Origin: Epiperipatus broadwayi
Taxonomy: Eukaryota > Onychophora > Udeonychophora > Euonychophora > Peripatidae
Assembly: GCA_028023455.1 (NCBI GenBank)
Contig: JAQFVV010000458.1
Span: 372,001-436,000, forward strand
Length of the DNA stretch: 64,000 bases
Direction: 5' to 3'
In this document: positions 47,905 to 60,863 of the stretch, one piece after another
Position numbering within the stretch: position 1 is the stretch's first letter
Layout of the letters: every line of letters begins with the position of its first letter
Notes under the pieces: model-generated
Told to the model about the DNA's origin: nothing
The model's input: the letters and a program-made list of their open reading frames with translations, nothing else
Database searches by the model: none
Made by a program: the position numbers and the translations under genes

Positions 47905-50411
47905 TGTATTCGAATCTTAAGTTTCACCTTTTTCTGTCGTCTCTCACTGACCGATCTATCCCACTTAAATTTAAACTTTTTGGTATCGAATTGTGTGTGT
48001 AGCAATATTAAAAATATATAAATATATGTAGAATTCAGCATAAACATGCACACATTTCGATCTCAAATTAAATGCAATAAATAGAGATAAAATAATATAA
48101 TTTAGATTTCTTTTAGTTATATAATTTTGTATAATTTTAATCATTTATTTTGGATTATAAAGTTCGTATTTATTGCTTTGTTTAAATTTTGTTTAATAAT
48201 AATTCTAAAAAAATCTGATGTAATATTTAATTAAAAGTTAAAATAATCTTATGTTCCCTTTTTGTCTTTGAAATTTAAAAGCATCGGTCAGTGATAGATA
48301 ATAGATTAATTAAAGAAAAATTCCCCAAAATGTAATTAGTAAATGTAAAATGTAAACAATAGAATGGCAGCTTTCTTTAATTAAAACCAACAAAATGCAT
48401 TGATTATCCTCAGGGCAGATTAAGTAGAACCTAAAAATACCTTAACAAAAATGTGAAAGATCAAGATAAGAAAAGAGGCCATCTTAGACTTGCTGGAGAT
48501 ATTCACTTAAACTTTAGCTTTTCTCTCGATCACTGAGAGTCTCCAAAAATATAAAAATAATTTGTTCCTGCCAAGGTATGACCGAGTAAAGCACCTAGAT
48601 TATTCTCCATCGGGAGATGGCCTATCGGATGCCGAACTTTCCATTGCCCATCATAAATTCACCATGAAGATCTGCTGCCTGAAATAAATGAGAAAGCTGC
48701 TGCTGCTGTGAAAGTAAATGAAATATCTAAATACAAGAAAGAATTGCCACTCATGAACTTTTTGCTGCTAAACTAATGGAATCAGAAAACTTCTTATAAA
48801 ACAGGTACCTGTCTGTGTTCAAACTCTAGAGTACTCTAATAACATGCTATAGCTCTTCTTCATATTACTTATCTAAATTGTAAAATGTAAAAACTACCAT
48901 TTGTATAACTAAATTGAATAATTAACTTAATGTGTAAATTTCTCTAATAATCTAGCTTACCTCATTCTATCTTTCTTGGGTGCATATTTCTAAAATCTAC
49001 ATTTTATCTATATTTATTATTTAATTATTGCATGCTCATAATTGTCTCTATTTTCAAAGTTTAAATCTATGATCGCTTGAAACAGTGAATGCGTGTCAAA
49101 TTTTCATTAATATTTACTTTCATAAATAACTTAACTTTCATATAAATCAACATGCATTCAATGCATCATTTATTGTAATGCAGGGTCTACTACTTCGCAA
49201 ATGGCTGGCGTATTAGTTGTAATAACCCCCAGTTTATATATGTTTTGCATTTATTAAATCTTAATGAATAATTCCATAAAATTACATTTCTTTGAGAGTC
49301 GCCAAAGTTCTTTAGTAAATGTTGATAATGTAGGGCCGAGTTAGAAATCTATTTAAATCTTATCATAATCGTTTATACATTATACATGTGTTACATTTTA
49401 GAGATGCGATGACCCATTCCGCCATGAAATTTCCGGATTCTTCAGGGTTGAAATTAACCCCAGTCATCCTACACAAGCGGACATAATGGGTGCTCCCGTA
49501 GGATTTGACGACATCATGCAGCCAGCCGGCAAACTGCGACACGGACCGCTTGTCCCTGGTTATGCTTATGTGACACCTTACTTCATCGGGCCGATGGCAG
49601 AGACCAGCCTGACATTCTTATAAACTCATTCATGGCATTGCAGTTTCGATATACTGCCATTTCATATCGCCTTTCTAAAGCGTACCACGTGTTCCTTTAC
49701 TTAATTTTATTATTCTATATATCACCCCGCCTCTGCATTATCTTCATAATTCACTCTCAAATAAATGTTTGTCCTTAGTCATAAAATAAATATTTTAATT
49801 GAATAAATATATGTCCGCCGCTACTCTTAAATCTTACTTTAGACTCTTGCATTGCAAAGGTATAAATCCCTCCAGGCATGCATTAGAAATACTTACTCGA
49901 GAATTTTAGGTCGCTAGATTACGCCTTCAAATAAGTGAATTCCTTTTGTAAACAAATAAATAAATGTATTCTTTAAAATATAATCATGTCGCAAATCCTG
50001 CTACTGAAGCTTTTAATCCATAAAATATTATTAGTAAATGATCTTACTAAAATGTGTTAATAAATAATTTTAAACTATACGTCTGCAGTTACGTTTCATT
50101 TATTCGATACCCATTCTATATAATATTTCCTCGATTATGTAAATATGAATGTTTAATTAATATTAGTTTGGTTATTGGCTAACTCAAAAATAAAATCATG
50201 AATCTTTTGCATATCCCTGACCACCGTGCCTAAAGAAATATTTACTAATGTCGCATCAGATGCGTTGTTTCGTTGATTGTATTGTGGAACCGATAAACTA
50301 TGTTCGAACTCAGTACCACAGGTGGCTTCACTACCTTCATGGTGCTGCTGTTCTGTGTGGTGGTCGAATTCTGCACTATGTTTACGAGTCACACGTTTTC
50401 TGACTGTTACA
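47905..50411 (+). repeat. E6 5' LTR
   Basis: Pairs with 52550-55043 with scattered substitutions and short indels. The TATA box TATAAAT is at 49861-49867 (54493-54499 in the partner). Confidence 0.88.
49861..49867 (+). promoter_or_regulatory. TATA box, E6 5' LTR
   Basis: GGTATAAATCCC on the gag strand, kept in both LTRs. Confidence 0.5.
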
Positions 50412-50433
50412 TAGTAAATTTTTTTTTAGAGTT

Positions 50434-50454
50434 TGGCACTTTCGAACATGGAGC
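50434..50454 (+). other. E6 primer binding site candidate
   Basis: TGGCACTTTCGAACATGGAG begins 22 bases after the LTR. It shares TGGC and CGAACA with the tRNA-Lys3 PBS TGGCGCCCGAACAGGGAC, with extra bases between. Its leader neighbour TATACCCTGAGCAAA matches that of E5. Confidence 0.4.
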
Positions 50455-50799
50455 TTTCGATACAAAAAACCCATATATACCCTGAGCAAAATATAATGCA
50501 TATAAATTTCTTTTAGCGTTCGTTATTCGAGTTAGCTAATTATTCTATATATAAATACGATTTTGTTTTGATAAAAATAATGAAAAAAAAATAAATCGAG
50601 TGAAATAATGTGGGTCGAGTAAATGAAAGGACAGCAGGCGTAATAACAAATTTAAGGAAAGCAGGGATGTGTGTGTAAGTTAAGAAGGAACAAAAATACT
50701 CGGATCTAATGAAATATTTTTTTTATATATATATATGTCAAAAAAAAAAGTAATCAGTCGCTAAATGAGAAAGCAGGTAGCATTAAATAATTTATTAAA

Positions 50800-50935
50800 A
50801 CACTGTTATATATATAGCATAGACAGCAGAAGCTTGTTATATATGTTAATAGTAAATATTTTGTTAAAGTACAAATATATATATCATAGACAGCAGTGGC
50901 TTATTATACGCGTTACCAGTAGTTCGCTATAATAT
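50800..50935. repeat. Short duplication in the E6 leader
   Basis: The phrase catagacagcag followed by gcttrttat occurs at about 50818 and 50886, within TA-rich sequence just before the gag-like ATG. Confidence 0.65.
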
Positions 50936-51080
50936 ATATGTTAAATATGTTAAATGCAGCAATATAGAGATAGGGCAATGTAGAGTAGGTGAGGGCAGTG
51001 AAAGAGTGTTATAGGGCCAATATACCAGTGGGGAGTAGTCAAATGCTAGTAGTATAAAATAAATAAATCATATTAAGAAA

Positions 51081-52061
51081 ATGGAATCAGAAAATATTGA
51101 TATACAGCAAGTAGATTTATCTGAAGCTTTGGAGTCGACACCCGAGCGAAGGGAAGCTCCACAACAATACAGAGGATCAATGGACTTTAATTTAAAGTTC
51201 ATGGAGGAAATACTCAGACAGAATATGCAAGAAATAAAGGAAATGTTTGACGAGGAAATGAGAAAAAGAAGAGATGAAGAATCAAAACAGAGACAGGAAG
51301 AAGAAAAGATAAGAGTTAGAGAATATCAGGAATTTAAAGACATTATGTGGAGAGAGTTAGAAGCCATAAAGGAACATTTTGGAATATCTCCAGTTAGTAA
51401 AAAGGAAGAAGAGATTAAAGATATGGAAAAGGAAAGGAAGTCAGAGAGATCAGACGAACCGATGATAGTAGAAGGGCAAGCAGGTAGTGTAGTAAATATG
51501 AAAAAGTGTGATGAGCAAATAGACCTTATTCCAATAGATGAAGGCCCACAAGAACCGTTGAGTGAAAGCAGTAAAGAGGAGACAAGCATGGATGGGGACA
51601 AATGAGTAGGACCAAAAGGCATGGAAGAAAACATGAAAACGGACAGTGGATACCAACGCCACTTAACAAAGATGGTCCACGTTAAAATATTTAGAGTGGA
51701 AATAAGGGAAAAACCTCAAACCTACCTAGAGAGCTTACAGAAGTTCTTAAAATTTCATAAGAAAGGTCCAGATGTGCAGATAGCTATAGCTAGTTACCAT
51801 CTGCAGGGATCTGCCAAAAACTGGTGGAATATGGGGAAGTGGAAATTTAGAACGATCCAGCGTAGCATGCCGCTAACCATCCAACCATTAATGACAGGCA
51901 TTCAAATAAAAGATATAGGAAAAATTATTGAATTTCCTACTACCATGGATTTGAACCATTGGGCCAAAGAGCCACCTGACAGAGGACAAAAACTAGAAAA
52001 CCCAAGGCCGCAGTCATCGACGACGAGAGATCAGTATTATCCACCTGACCCGGGGTTGTAA
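51081..52061 (+). pseudogene. E6 gag-like polyprotein with one in-frame TGA
   Basis: The ATG at 51081 opens 174 codons ending at TGA 51603-51605; the same frame continues through 51621 to a TAA-terminated end at 52061. The first part is an acidic/basic charged coiled coil (MEEILRQNMQEIKEMFDEEM). After the stop, residues 19-69 of the second part hold the gag signature: VKIFRVEIREKPQTYLESLQ, then ASYHLQGSAKNWW. The C terminus is YYPPDPGL, as in E4. No CCHC knuckle was found. A single stop separating coiled coil from capsid recurs in E1 at a different place, so decay is likelier than programmed readthrough, but the latter is not excluded. Confidence 0.78.
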
Positions 52062-52518
52062 AAATATTAGACTATTAGGACGGTTATTAAACGTATATGA
52101 AAATATTAAAATGAACTTGATATAATGAACTTGGTTGAATGGAATGTACTTTAGTCAAATAGGGTTTTAGATAGAAGTTTTGTTATATATATTATTGTTT
52201 TAATTACTATTACTCTTAAAATTTTTTTTTTATATTATACTAACTAATCCTATTCTAAGAATTTTTTTAATATATATACATTCAATTTAACTAATTATTA
52301 CTATGATTTTAACCAGACATGGCCAAATTAGGCCATTTTAATTAAACTATAAATTCTAGATCTGGGTATATAAATTGTTCGTTGCTTCATGTAATCTCTG
52401 CTTTCTATATTTCAATATATCTGTAAAAACAATAATAATGTTTTCGTATTTAAATTATGTAATGTAAAATTATTTTTTTTCTCTTTCTTGCCTCCTTTGT
52501 CCTTCCTTAATTGTTCAT

Positions 52519-52542
52519 GGGAAGTACGGGGAAATGAAACAG
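52519..52542 (+). other. E6 polypurine tract
   Basis: GGGAAGTACGGGGAAATGAA and a few further purines lie just before the 3' LTR. A similar GGGGAAGGGG run lies before the left LTR at 47872-47883. Confidence 0.55.
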
Positions 52543-52549
52543 TAAGATT

Positions 52550-55043
52550 CATATTCGAATCTTAAGTTTCACCTTTTTCTGTTGTCTCTCACTGACCGGT
52601 CTATCCCGCCCAAATTTAAACTTTTTGGTATCGAATTGTGTGTGTATAATGTATAAATATATGTAGAATTCAGCATAAACACGCACATATTTCGATCTCA
52701 AATTAAAGGCAATAAATAGGGATAAAATAATATAATTTAGATTTCTTTTAGTTATATAATTTTGCATAATTTTAATCATTTATTTTGGATTATAAAGTTC
52801 GTATTTATTGCTTTGTTTAAATTTCGTTTAATAATAATTCTAAAATAATTTGATGTAATATTTAATTAAAAATTAAAATAATCTTATGTTCCCTTTTTGT
52901 CTTTGAAATTTAAAAGCATTGGTCAGTGATAGATAATAGATTAATTAAAGAAAAATCCCCCAAAATGTAATTAGTAAATGTAAAATGTAAACAATAGAAC
53001 GGCAGCTTTCTTTAATTAAAACCAACAAAATACATTGATTATCCTCAGGGCAGATTAAGTAGAACCTAAAAATACCTTAACAAAAATGTGAAAGATCAAA
53101 ATAAAAAAAGAGGCCATCTTAGACTTGCTGGAGACATTCACTTAAACTTTAGCTTTGCTCTTGATCACTGAGAGTCTCCAAAAATATAAAAATAATTTGT
53201 TCCTGCCAAGGTATGACCGAGTAAAGCACCTAGATTATTCTCCATCAGGAGATGGCCTATTGGATGCCGAACTTTCCATTGCCCATCATAAATTCACCAT
53301 GAAGATCTGTTGCCTGAAATAAATGAGAAAGCTGCTGCTGCTGTGGAAGTAAATGAAATATCTAAATACAAGAAAGAATTGCCACTTGTGAACTTTTTGC
53401 TGCTAAACTAATGGAATCAGAAAACTTCTTATAAAACAGGTACCTGTCTGTGTTCAAACTCTAGAGTACTCTAATAATATGCTATAGCTCTTCTTCATAT
53501 TACTTATCTAAATTATAAAATGTAAAAACTACCATTTGTATAACTAAATTGAATAATTAACTTAATGTGTAAATTTCTCTAATTATCTAGCTTACCTCAT
53601 TCTATATTTCTTGGGTGCGTATTTCTAAAATCTACATTTTATCTATATTCATTATTTAATTATTGCATGCTCATAATTGTCTCTATTTTCAAAGTTTAAA
53701 TCTATGATCGCTTGAAACAGTGAATGCTTGTCAAATTTTCATTAATATTTACTTTCATAAATAACTTAACTTTCATATAAATCAACACGCATTCAGGGCA
53801 TCGTTTATTGTAATGCAGGGTCTACTACTTCGCAAATGGCTGGCGTATTAGTTGTAATAATCCCCAGTTTATATATGTTTTGCATTTATTAAATCTTAAT
53901 GAATAATTCCATAAAATTACATTTCTTTGAGAGTCGCCAAAGTTCTTTAGTAAATGTTGATAATGTAGGGCCGAGTTAGAAATCTATTTAAATCTTATCA
54001 TAATCGTTTATACATTATACATGTGTTACGTTTTAGAGATGCGATGACCCATTCCGCTGTGAAATTTCCGGATTCTTCAGGGTTGAAATTAACCCCAGTC
54101 ATCCTACACAAGCGGACATAATGGGTGCTCCTGCAGGATTTGACGTCATGCAGCCAGCCATCAAACTGCGACATGGACCGCTTGTCCCTGGTTATGCTTA
54201 TGTGACACCTTACTTTGTCGGGCCGATGGCAGATCCCAGCCCCGCATTCTTATAAACTCATTCACAGCATTGCAGTTTTGATATACTGCCATTTCATATC
54301 GCCTTTTTAAAGCATACCACGTGTTCTTTTACTTAATTTTATTATTCTATATATCACCCCGCTTCTGCATTATCTTCATAATTCACTCTCAAATAAATGT
54401 TTGCCCTTAGTCATAAAATAAATATTTTAATTAAATAAATATATGTCTGCCGCTACTCTTAAATCTTACTTTAGACTCTTGCATTGCAAAGGTATAAATC
54501 CCTCCAGGCATGCATTAGAAATACTTACTCAAGAATTTTAGGTAGTTAGATTACGCCTTCAAATAAGTGAATTCCTTTTGTAAACAAATAAATAAATGTA
54601 TTCTTTAAAATATAATCATGTCGCAAATCCTGCTACTGAAGCTTTTAATCCATAAAATATTATTAGTAAATGATCTTACTAAAATGTGTTAATAAATAAT
54701 TTTAAACTATATGTCTGCAGTTACGTTTCATTTATTCGATACCCATTCTATATAATATTTCCTCGACTATGTAAATATGAATGTTTAATTAATATTAGTT
54801 TGATTATTGGCTAACTCGAAAATAAAATCATGAATCTCTTGCATATCCCTGACCACCGTGCCTAAAGAAATATTTACTAATCTCACATCAGATGCGTAGT
54901 TTCATTGATTGTATTGTGGAACCGATAAACTATGTTCGAACTCAGTACCACAGGTGGCTTCGCTACCTCGATGGTGCTGCTGTTTTGTGTGGTGGTCGAA
55001 TACTGCACTATGTTTACGAGTCACACATTTTCTGACTGTTACA
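52550..55043 (+). repeat. E6 3' LTR
   Basis: Partner of the left LTR, ending CTGACTGTTACA. A 64-80 codon minus ORF over the end is present in both copies and is an LTR by-product. Confidence 0.88.
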
Positions 55044-55080
55044 ATCATTAAAAAATATTTTAAGCTGAGCTGTGATATAT

Positions 55081-55637
55081 TATATATAGAGCTCACAAAT
55101 ACGCTCTTAACAAGCTTTTCAGAATATCCCCAACCCCAGACCAGTCCCTGCTACTGGTGTCCTCAGTGAGATGCTAGAATATTCAAGCATTAAATTAAAA
55201 ATACCAGGACAAGAGCAGCTCTTTATCTAATGGATAACTATTAAGTAGAAAATCTGAAATTTTCAAACATCCATATGTCTTCCAATCCAGCTATCTAACT
55301 TAAATAGCCATATGGAACTGAACTAAGTTCAGATATACCATATATTAATAGTTTTAGCAATATAAAATTGCCAAAGCCTTAATAGCAAAAAATAAAATTA
55401 CAATTTTTTTTAACCATATGGCTACTTAAGTTAGATAGCTGGATTGGAAGACATATGGATGCCTGAAATTTTCAGATTTTCTACTTAATAGTCATCCATT
55501 AGATAAAGAGATGTGCTTGTCCTGGTATTTGTAATCTAATGCTTGAATATCCTAGCACCCCACTGAGGACACCAGTAGCAAAAAATGGTCTGGGGTTGGA
55601 GATATTCTGCAAAGCTTGTTTGCGAGCTCTATATATA
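55081..55637. mobile_element. Foldback MITE with about 225-235 bp inverted arms
   Basis: The arm 55081-55315 is inverted at 55414-55637 with a loop of about 98 bp. Landmarks in both arms are tatatagagctc at the tips, ccaaccccagacc, ctactggtgtcctcagtg, cctggta, ctatctaactta and ccatatgg at the loop edge. Arms match closely, with a few indels. No ORF. It abuts the mariner relic at its right end. Confidence 0.9.
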
Positions 55638-55689
55638 ACGTTTGTAATACAAGCTTGTTAAATTAGGTCATGTGACATCTGACTTGATT

Positions 55690-56403
55690 TTTTTTTGTAA
55701 CTGAGCTATGATGAACCACTGTCTTTCTTGATCTTTTCATCTGACATCAATGTTCATCCTTGTAGTGATGAATTTATGGTGCATCACCAGTAATGATTCT
55801 TTTTTAAGATACTTTTATATTCCTTAAAGTATCAGTCCAAATTTTGCTTCCAGATGCATGAATGCTTCTGTAAGTATTCTTCCATGAGGTTGTTTCAGTA
55901 CCCATCTTACACAAAATTTTCAAAACCCAAGTCTGTCATGGATTATTGCATAGGCAGAGTTCTATTTGATTTGCAAATGATTTGCCACATAATCCACTAT
56001 CATTTGTCTATATCCAGCAGAAATATTTCCCATGCACACCAATGTTGCTATCAATCATGGGTGTGAATGGATGTCCAAGTGCCTTTTTCATGGATATTTG
56101 AATGATCTTTCTCAAACTTTTTTACCCATTCTACATGACAAAACACTCAGCCCATACTGTGTACAGTCTTTGATAAATATTGGCAGCAGACACACTATCA
56201 GACCACAGAAATTGAAACATTGTTGCTCTAATATTATGCAGAACATAAGTGGGGCAGCCATTGTTTCTTGTAGTGCAACCACATTTAAATTGATATAACT
56301 GCATAGCAGAGATTGGGAAGACAGTAATCTTGTACAGAAAGCATTCATAGCCAACAGAAGTTTTAATATAACTAGAGTGCAAGTAATTTTTGATTCACCC
56401 TCA
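55690..56403 (-). pseudogene. Dead mariner-family transposon with transposase relic
   Basis: On the minus strand the 5' terminus reads TGAGGGTGAATCAAAAATTA at 56403 and inward, next to a TA that fits the mariner target. Downstream, in shifting frames, are EWVKKFEKD (the FeWhkrFkeGred block), NSAYAIIHDRLGF and KFCVRWVLKQ (the GsayaIIHdeLGyrKvcaRWVPkqL block), and RIITGDA..IHHYK (the catalytic RIiTGDEtWiHHY block). Several stops and frameshifts make it nonfunctional. The C-terminal part and 3' TIR are missing, where the foldback MITE now lies. Confidence 0.82.
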
Positions 56404-56405
56404 TA

Positions 56406-57840
56406 TCTAAAAATTTAACTGTCAGCTGATTGATATTCTTCCATAATTTTGGGGGAATTTAAAAATACATAGAGAAGACTTAGTACCAGTTTATAAAGAA
56501 AAGCTTTTGCAGGTTAAGATGTGGTAAACATTTAATATGTAGCTTATTGGGTATTATTTTATTTTTGAGGAACTATAACATTAAAAAAAGACAAAAAACA
56601 TTTTAAGGTGTATATAAATCACTGACTTTCCCATTAACATATTGATCATAAAGTATGGGTGTCTGCCATGTCCACAGGTTGATACCTTTGGTCAAATTTG
56701 CAGCCTATCCAGATCATTGCACTAGATCCTATTTTTCCTAGATTAGATTTAGCAATGCATTTTGGTGGAATTGGTGGTTGACATTATTTTCCTATTACAA
56801 TGTCATGTATCAGTCACGTGCACAGAAACAATGTTTTCATTTACAAAATAATCATGTAGGTTAACTGCTAATACATAGGTAGCATTTATATTTAAAATGC
56901 AATAGCAATTTTACTTAAAACAATCCAAATTAATACAATTATAACTTAAAAAGCAAATGGCCTCTGCTGATGACTTGGTATTGTGTATATGACACCAAAG
57001 AATAAGAATGAATCTTGGAAACAAGGATTTTTCATACTGACTACATTTTCACCCAGTTATCAAAATCTTAAATTGCATATCAGTATCACACATATGCACA
57101 TATAACAAAATATTTTATGATGCAGAGATAATACATCTATGTATAACTTCTATGCATTGGGTTTGAATTCTAACTAGTATACATTTTTACTAGTTTTTAA
57201 TTAGGCTTAGAACAATATTTTAATGTAATTGGCCCATATGCAATTTAGTTAACTGTTTGTACATTGTAAAAATGGGTATCAATTCACAGAATAAAACAAG
57301 AGTGAAAATGACATAAATTCTTGCTACTAGCAAGTGGGTAAATCTGATGAATAATCTATTTTTTATTATCCTTCAAATGTTGGATAAGCTTTTGCCCTGA
57401 AATGGTTCACATAAAAACTGTTGGCCACATCTTTTCATTTTACACAAGTATAGAAAATAAATAGACTTATAAAGTCCATAGTAGCGATCAAGTTTTCGCA
57501 GAATTTATTCACAGCCAAGGAGAAGATATCATTCACTAGATTAGGCAATTATTGATATGTCAAACCTTTAGGGTTCTCTTTTTTGTTTTTAATCTTGCAG
57601 CTAAGAATAGCTAGATACCATTTATTGACAAATAATTGGATTGCTGACTAGGCTGGCCATGAACTGATCACCTGATCAAAAAAAGATTGTTTTGGAAATT
57701 TTCAGCTGACAATAAATTTTTCAAATTTTATTATTTGAACATCTAAGCAGTGGATGACAGGTGAATACACATATTATCTACAAAATAGCATATATATATA
57801 TATATCATATGATTACCATGTCCTATGCATACACAAGCTA
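56406..57840. other. Unassigned AT-rich interval
   Basis: No feature recognised between the mariner end and the next MITE. Confidence 0.55.
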
Positions 57841-58291
57841 TTAATACAGTAGCAAATTCTCTGTATAATAGTGCTACCCAGTGCAAGTAATAATAATTAA
57901 TGGATATAAGAATGATGGTGACTGTGGCTATTAAAAACAAAGACACCAAACTGTATATACCCTGAACTGGGTTCAAATCTATATGGCTATACACAAAAAT
58001 GAGCCTGGATTGAAAACATTATTGTGTTTTTATCTTGAGTTTATAGCTTTGTAATTAACTAAATAGATAAAAAAAAAAAAGGTTGCTGGAGGGTTACATT
58101 AGATGCTAAAATCTAGATGCAGTGCTTTCAGATCAAAGATTCCTCACTGATGAAAGCCACAAGCTAGAAAATAGTCTGGATATTGAATGAGTGGGCATTA
58201 TATAAGGATTTTATGCACAAACCTTTTTGCATCCATTGATAAGACTTGCATTGGGTGACACTGCTGTATGGGGCGTTTGCTACTACTTTAA
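57841..58291. mobile_element. TTAA-flanked MITE, longer diverged copy
   Basis: Ends are inverted: left ttaatacagtagcaaattct, right complement ttaaagtagtagcaaacgcc, both leading to a RTGYYACCC block. The right-hand core (agccacaagct, gaaaatagtctgga, ggattttatgcacaa, catccattgat) is collinear with the 171 bp copy at 62932-63102. About 260 bp of extra sequence lies between the left TIR and the shared core. Confidence 0.7.
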
Positions 58292-58423
58292 CAGCTTGGG
58301 TAAGCATAGGAAGTGGTGGTCGTGCGAAGACTTAAGTGGTTTTAAGTCACATCTAGATATTGTTGTATATAAAGTAAAAAGAAAAACTATAAAAATATGG
58401 ACCAAATCTGTATGGTTTAGTGC

Positions 58424-58475
58424 AGTGATTATAGCAAACTCTGGGCCCCGCCCCGAGGCTCACAGGCCTAACCAC
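58424..58475. other. Local GC-rich block resembling a hAT-type terminus
   Basis: CAGTGATTATAGCAAACTCT followed by GGGCCCCGCCCCGAGG resembles CAGTGRTTCTCAAACT...GGGCCCCG termini of hAT elements. It stands out against the AT-rich surroundings. No partner end was found, so this is tentative; it overlaps a 95-codon ORF (58227-58514) which I do not regard as a gene. Confidence 0.35.
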
Positions 58476-58514
58476 TTCCAGTGTTCGAACTTCTTACGAA
58501 CCTATGAGAAATGA

Positions 58515-60700
58515 AGTATTCGATTTTGATTTTTTAAATTTTAAATAAATTAACTCCAGGCATTGAAGAACGATTTCAAACTCATTAATTCTAAAATCCG
58601 GTTTTTTATATATATCATGTTATTAATATATAAAAAAAATTGTCATTTTAAATTATATAATTTTAAATAATGTTCAAAATTAATTTTAAAGTAAGTTTGT
58701 CTCTTTGTTTGCTAATTAATTCTCATCTTCTTAGATCGATTTAAATTGATTATAATAAAAATATCAGTCAGTTGATTAAAAAAAAAGTCGTACTAAGCGT
58801 TTAACTAAAAAAAAAAAAAGTAATACTTTATTAAAACATATTTGTTAAATCTTTGCTTCTCCGTATCGTCCCGATCACTTGAGCGTTGGGTAAATAAGCC
58901 GGTCTTAGTCGGAACAACAACAAATCTTGGGCTGTCTTTGTTCTTTTTATCTTGCAGCCAAAAGGGCAGATAATTGAACAAATAAAAATCAGCGGATAGT
59001 TTTGAAACTAAATATTTTGTTTAGATACAGGTGCTACGGAGGAGATGCGACGGCGGCGATAAAATAAATCGTAAGTTCAAGACTGTAAAATTAGCGCTGA
59101 ACAAAGATAACTGAATGAACCACTCTTGAAAGTTAAACGAACTTCATTTTATAGCATTTTAATACAAAATTGAAAACTACAAGTCATTTAAAAAAGCGCG
59201 ATGTAGAAAATAGATAGATGATATAGGTTAAGGTTGTATCTGTATATTTTTTACCGGTAAATTAATACATCTAGGCGATAGGATAATACAACCAAATACT
59301 TGGTCATCATTGAGAATAGTTTACCATAACGGGCCATTCTAATGCCTCTATATTTAGAGCAACATTATAACTTTAATGATCTCCTTTCGCCTTGATAGAT
59401 ATGTGCGTGCGTGATCTTAACTATGAAAGTAGCTGAGTTCTGATAAGAATGTCTAAGCATTCAAATGACAGATTTAACACAACAATTTAAAATTAATTGA
59501 CTAAATGAACATTTAAAAAAAAAATTATTTAGCTGAGAATTGAACATAAACCTTTGATATCAAAACTATCACCGTATCCTTAGCATTTAGACATAGGGAG
59601 TTAATTGGTATTAATCATATATATTTTTGAGGATATTTAATTATTCTTTTCCTAACGACTACACTATAGAATTAAGGACTTCTTACTATGATCTTAAACT
59701 TTTAATTAATGCACCTTTTGAAGATATCATTAGACCACTATATCAATTAGCCCACCGCCGTAAAAGAGTAAGTTACTTTTTATTTTGAGTAGTTAGCTTT
59801 GATTCTGAGTTTCTATTATTTCTTTATGGTCAAAAGTTTCACCTTAATCAGATAAAACGTTTTGTTAGTTTTATGATATCTAAGATTTGGCTAAGTTATT
59901 GAGGTGCCAAGTATCATCTATTTAAATAACAAAATTATTAAAACATTACCAATGTTGATAATTAGCTCAAGAATTAATTGCTGATATTTATGAACAGCTT
60001 TCTTAGTCCTAGGATATTCTAATAGTGAATACATTGATGACCTTGTTAAAAAAAAGAGCCCATATTAACTTCTAGATATTCAATTAAATTTTACTATAAT
60101 AAATATTACTGGAACATTCAAGTCTACTTTTTAGCAATGGCTTCTTGTTCTTTCACTTATTCCACTAGATATCAGTAAAGTTGTCTTAGAATGGACATAA
60201 TAATAACTCAAGATATTCATTTCAAATTAAGTTTCTTTTTCTGGATGTTTAACAAAGAATCAATAATCAAAGAATTATAATGTAAAAAAACGGAATTCTT
60301 ATCAGATTTAAACAAACTTCTTTTTCCAGAACCAATAATAAAGTCAGCTAAATTTGATCTTCCTCGAATCTCATCAATAGATTCAGGTCATTTTGTGGTA
60401 ATTATCTGCTTCAAAAATAGAATTTAACAGCCACTGACATAAACAAATACAAACTACAACCAATATAACTGTTTAATCTATACCTACAGTGATGGAATTG
60501 AAGGACTTAAAAAAAATTACTAATGAATTTATCTGAATTTTGTTTAAGTTCTTTATGACATTTTTTTTAATATTTAACATATCTAAAAAAAAATATACAC
60601 GAAAAAAATAATGCTAAAAGAAAATTATTATTAGAGCTTTGAATTTAATATTTTGAAAGACGCATATGAGATAAACAGCAAAGAGAATATATATATTTTA
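58515..60700. other. Unassigned interval
   Basis: No gene or repeat is supported. Around 59035-59080 there is a short GC-richer patch (ggagatgcgacggcggcg) followed by a GTAAGT donor-like site, which could be a non-coding exon, but nothing confirms it. Confidence 0.45.
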
Positions 60701-60863
60701 TATGTTTATTAAGTTTTGAAAACCAGGAATTTTTTCCATTTTTGTTTCTCATACTCCCAACTTTAACTGCTTAGTTTTACACACTTCAAACTACGCAGTT
60801 AAAGTGGGGGTATGAGTAACAAAAATGGGAAAAATTCCTGGCTTTCAAAACTTAATAAACATA
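60701..60863. mobile_element. Hairpin MITE, 163 bp
   Basis: Arms of about 75 bp: tatgtttattaagttttgaa at the left is inverted at the right end, continuing through ccaggaattttt, catttttgtt, ctcatac and actttaactgc to a short loop. A few mismatches only. Confidence 0.9.

Larger units (their letters stand above)
47905..55043 (+). mobile_element. E6: gag-only LTR retrotransposon
   Basis: Direct repeats of about 2.5 kb (47905-50411 and 52550-55043) both end CTGTTACA and surround 2.1 kb of interior with a plus-strand gag-like frame. The left repeat begins TGTATTCGAATC but the right begins CATATTCGAATC, so the start of the LTR is uncertain by a few bases. Unlike the other elements it is not set in a TA tract: the left flank is a G-rich purine tract and the right flank is atcattaaaa. 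No pol gene was seen. Confidence 0.8.

Noticed and set aside
58227-58514. 95-codon ORF as a possible host gene
   Set aside because: It starts inside a MITE and runs through a hAT-terminus-like GC block. No domain and no splice context support a gene.
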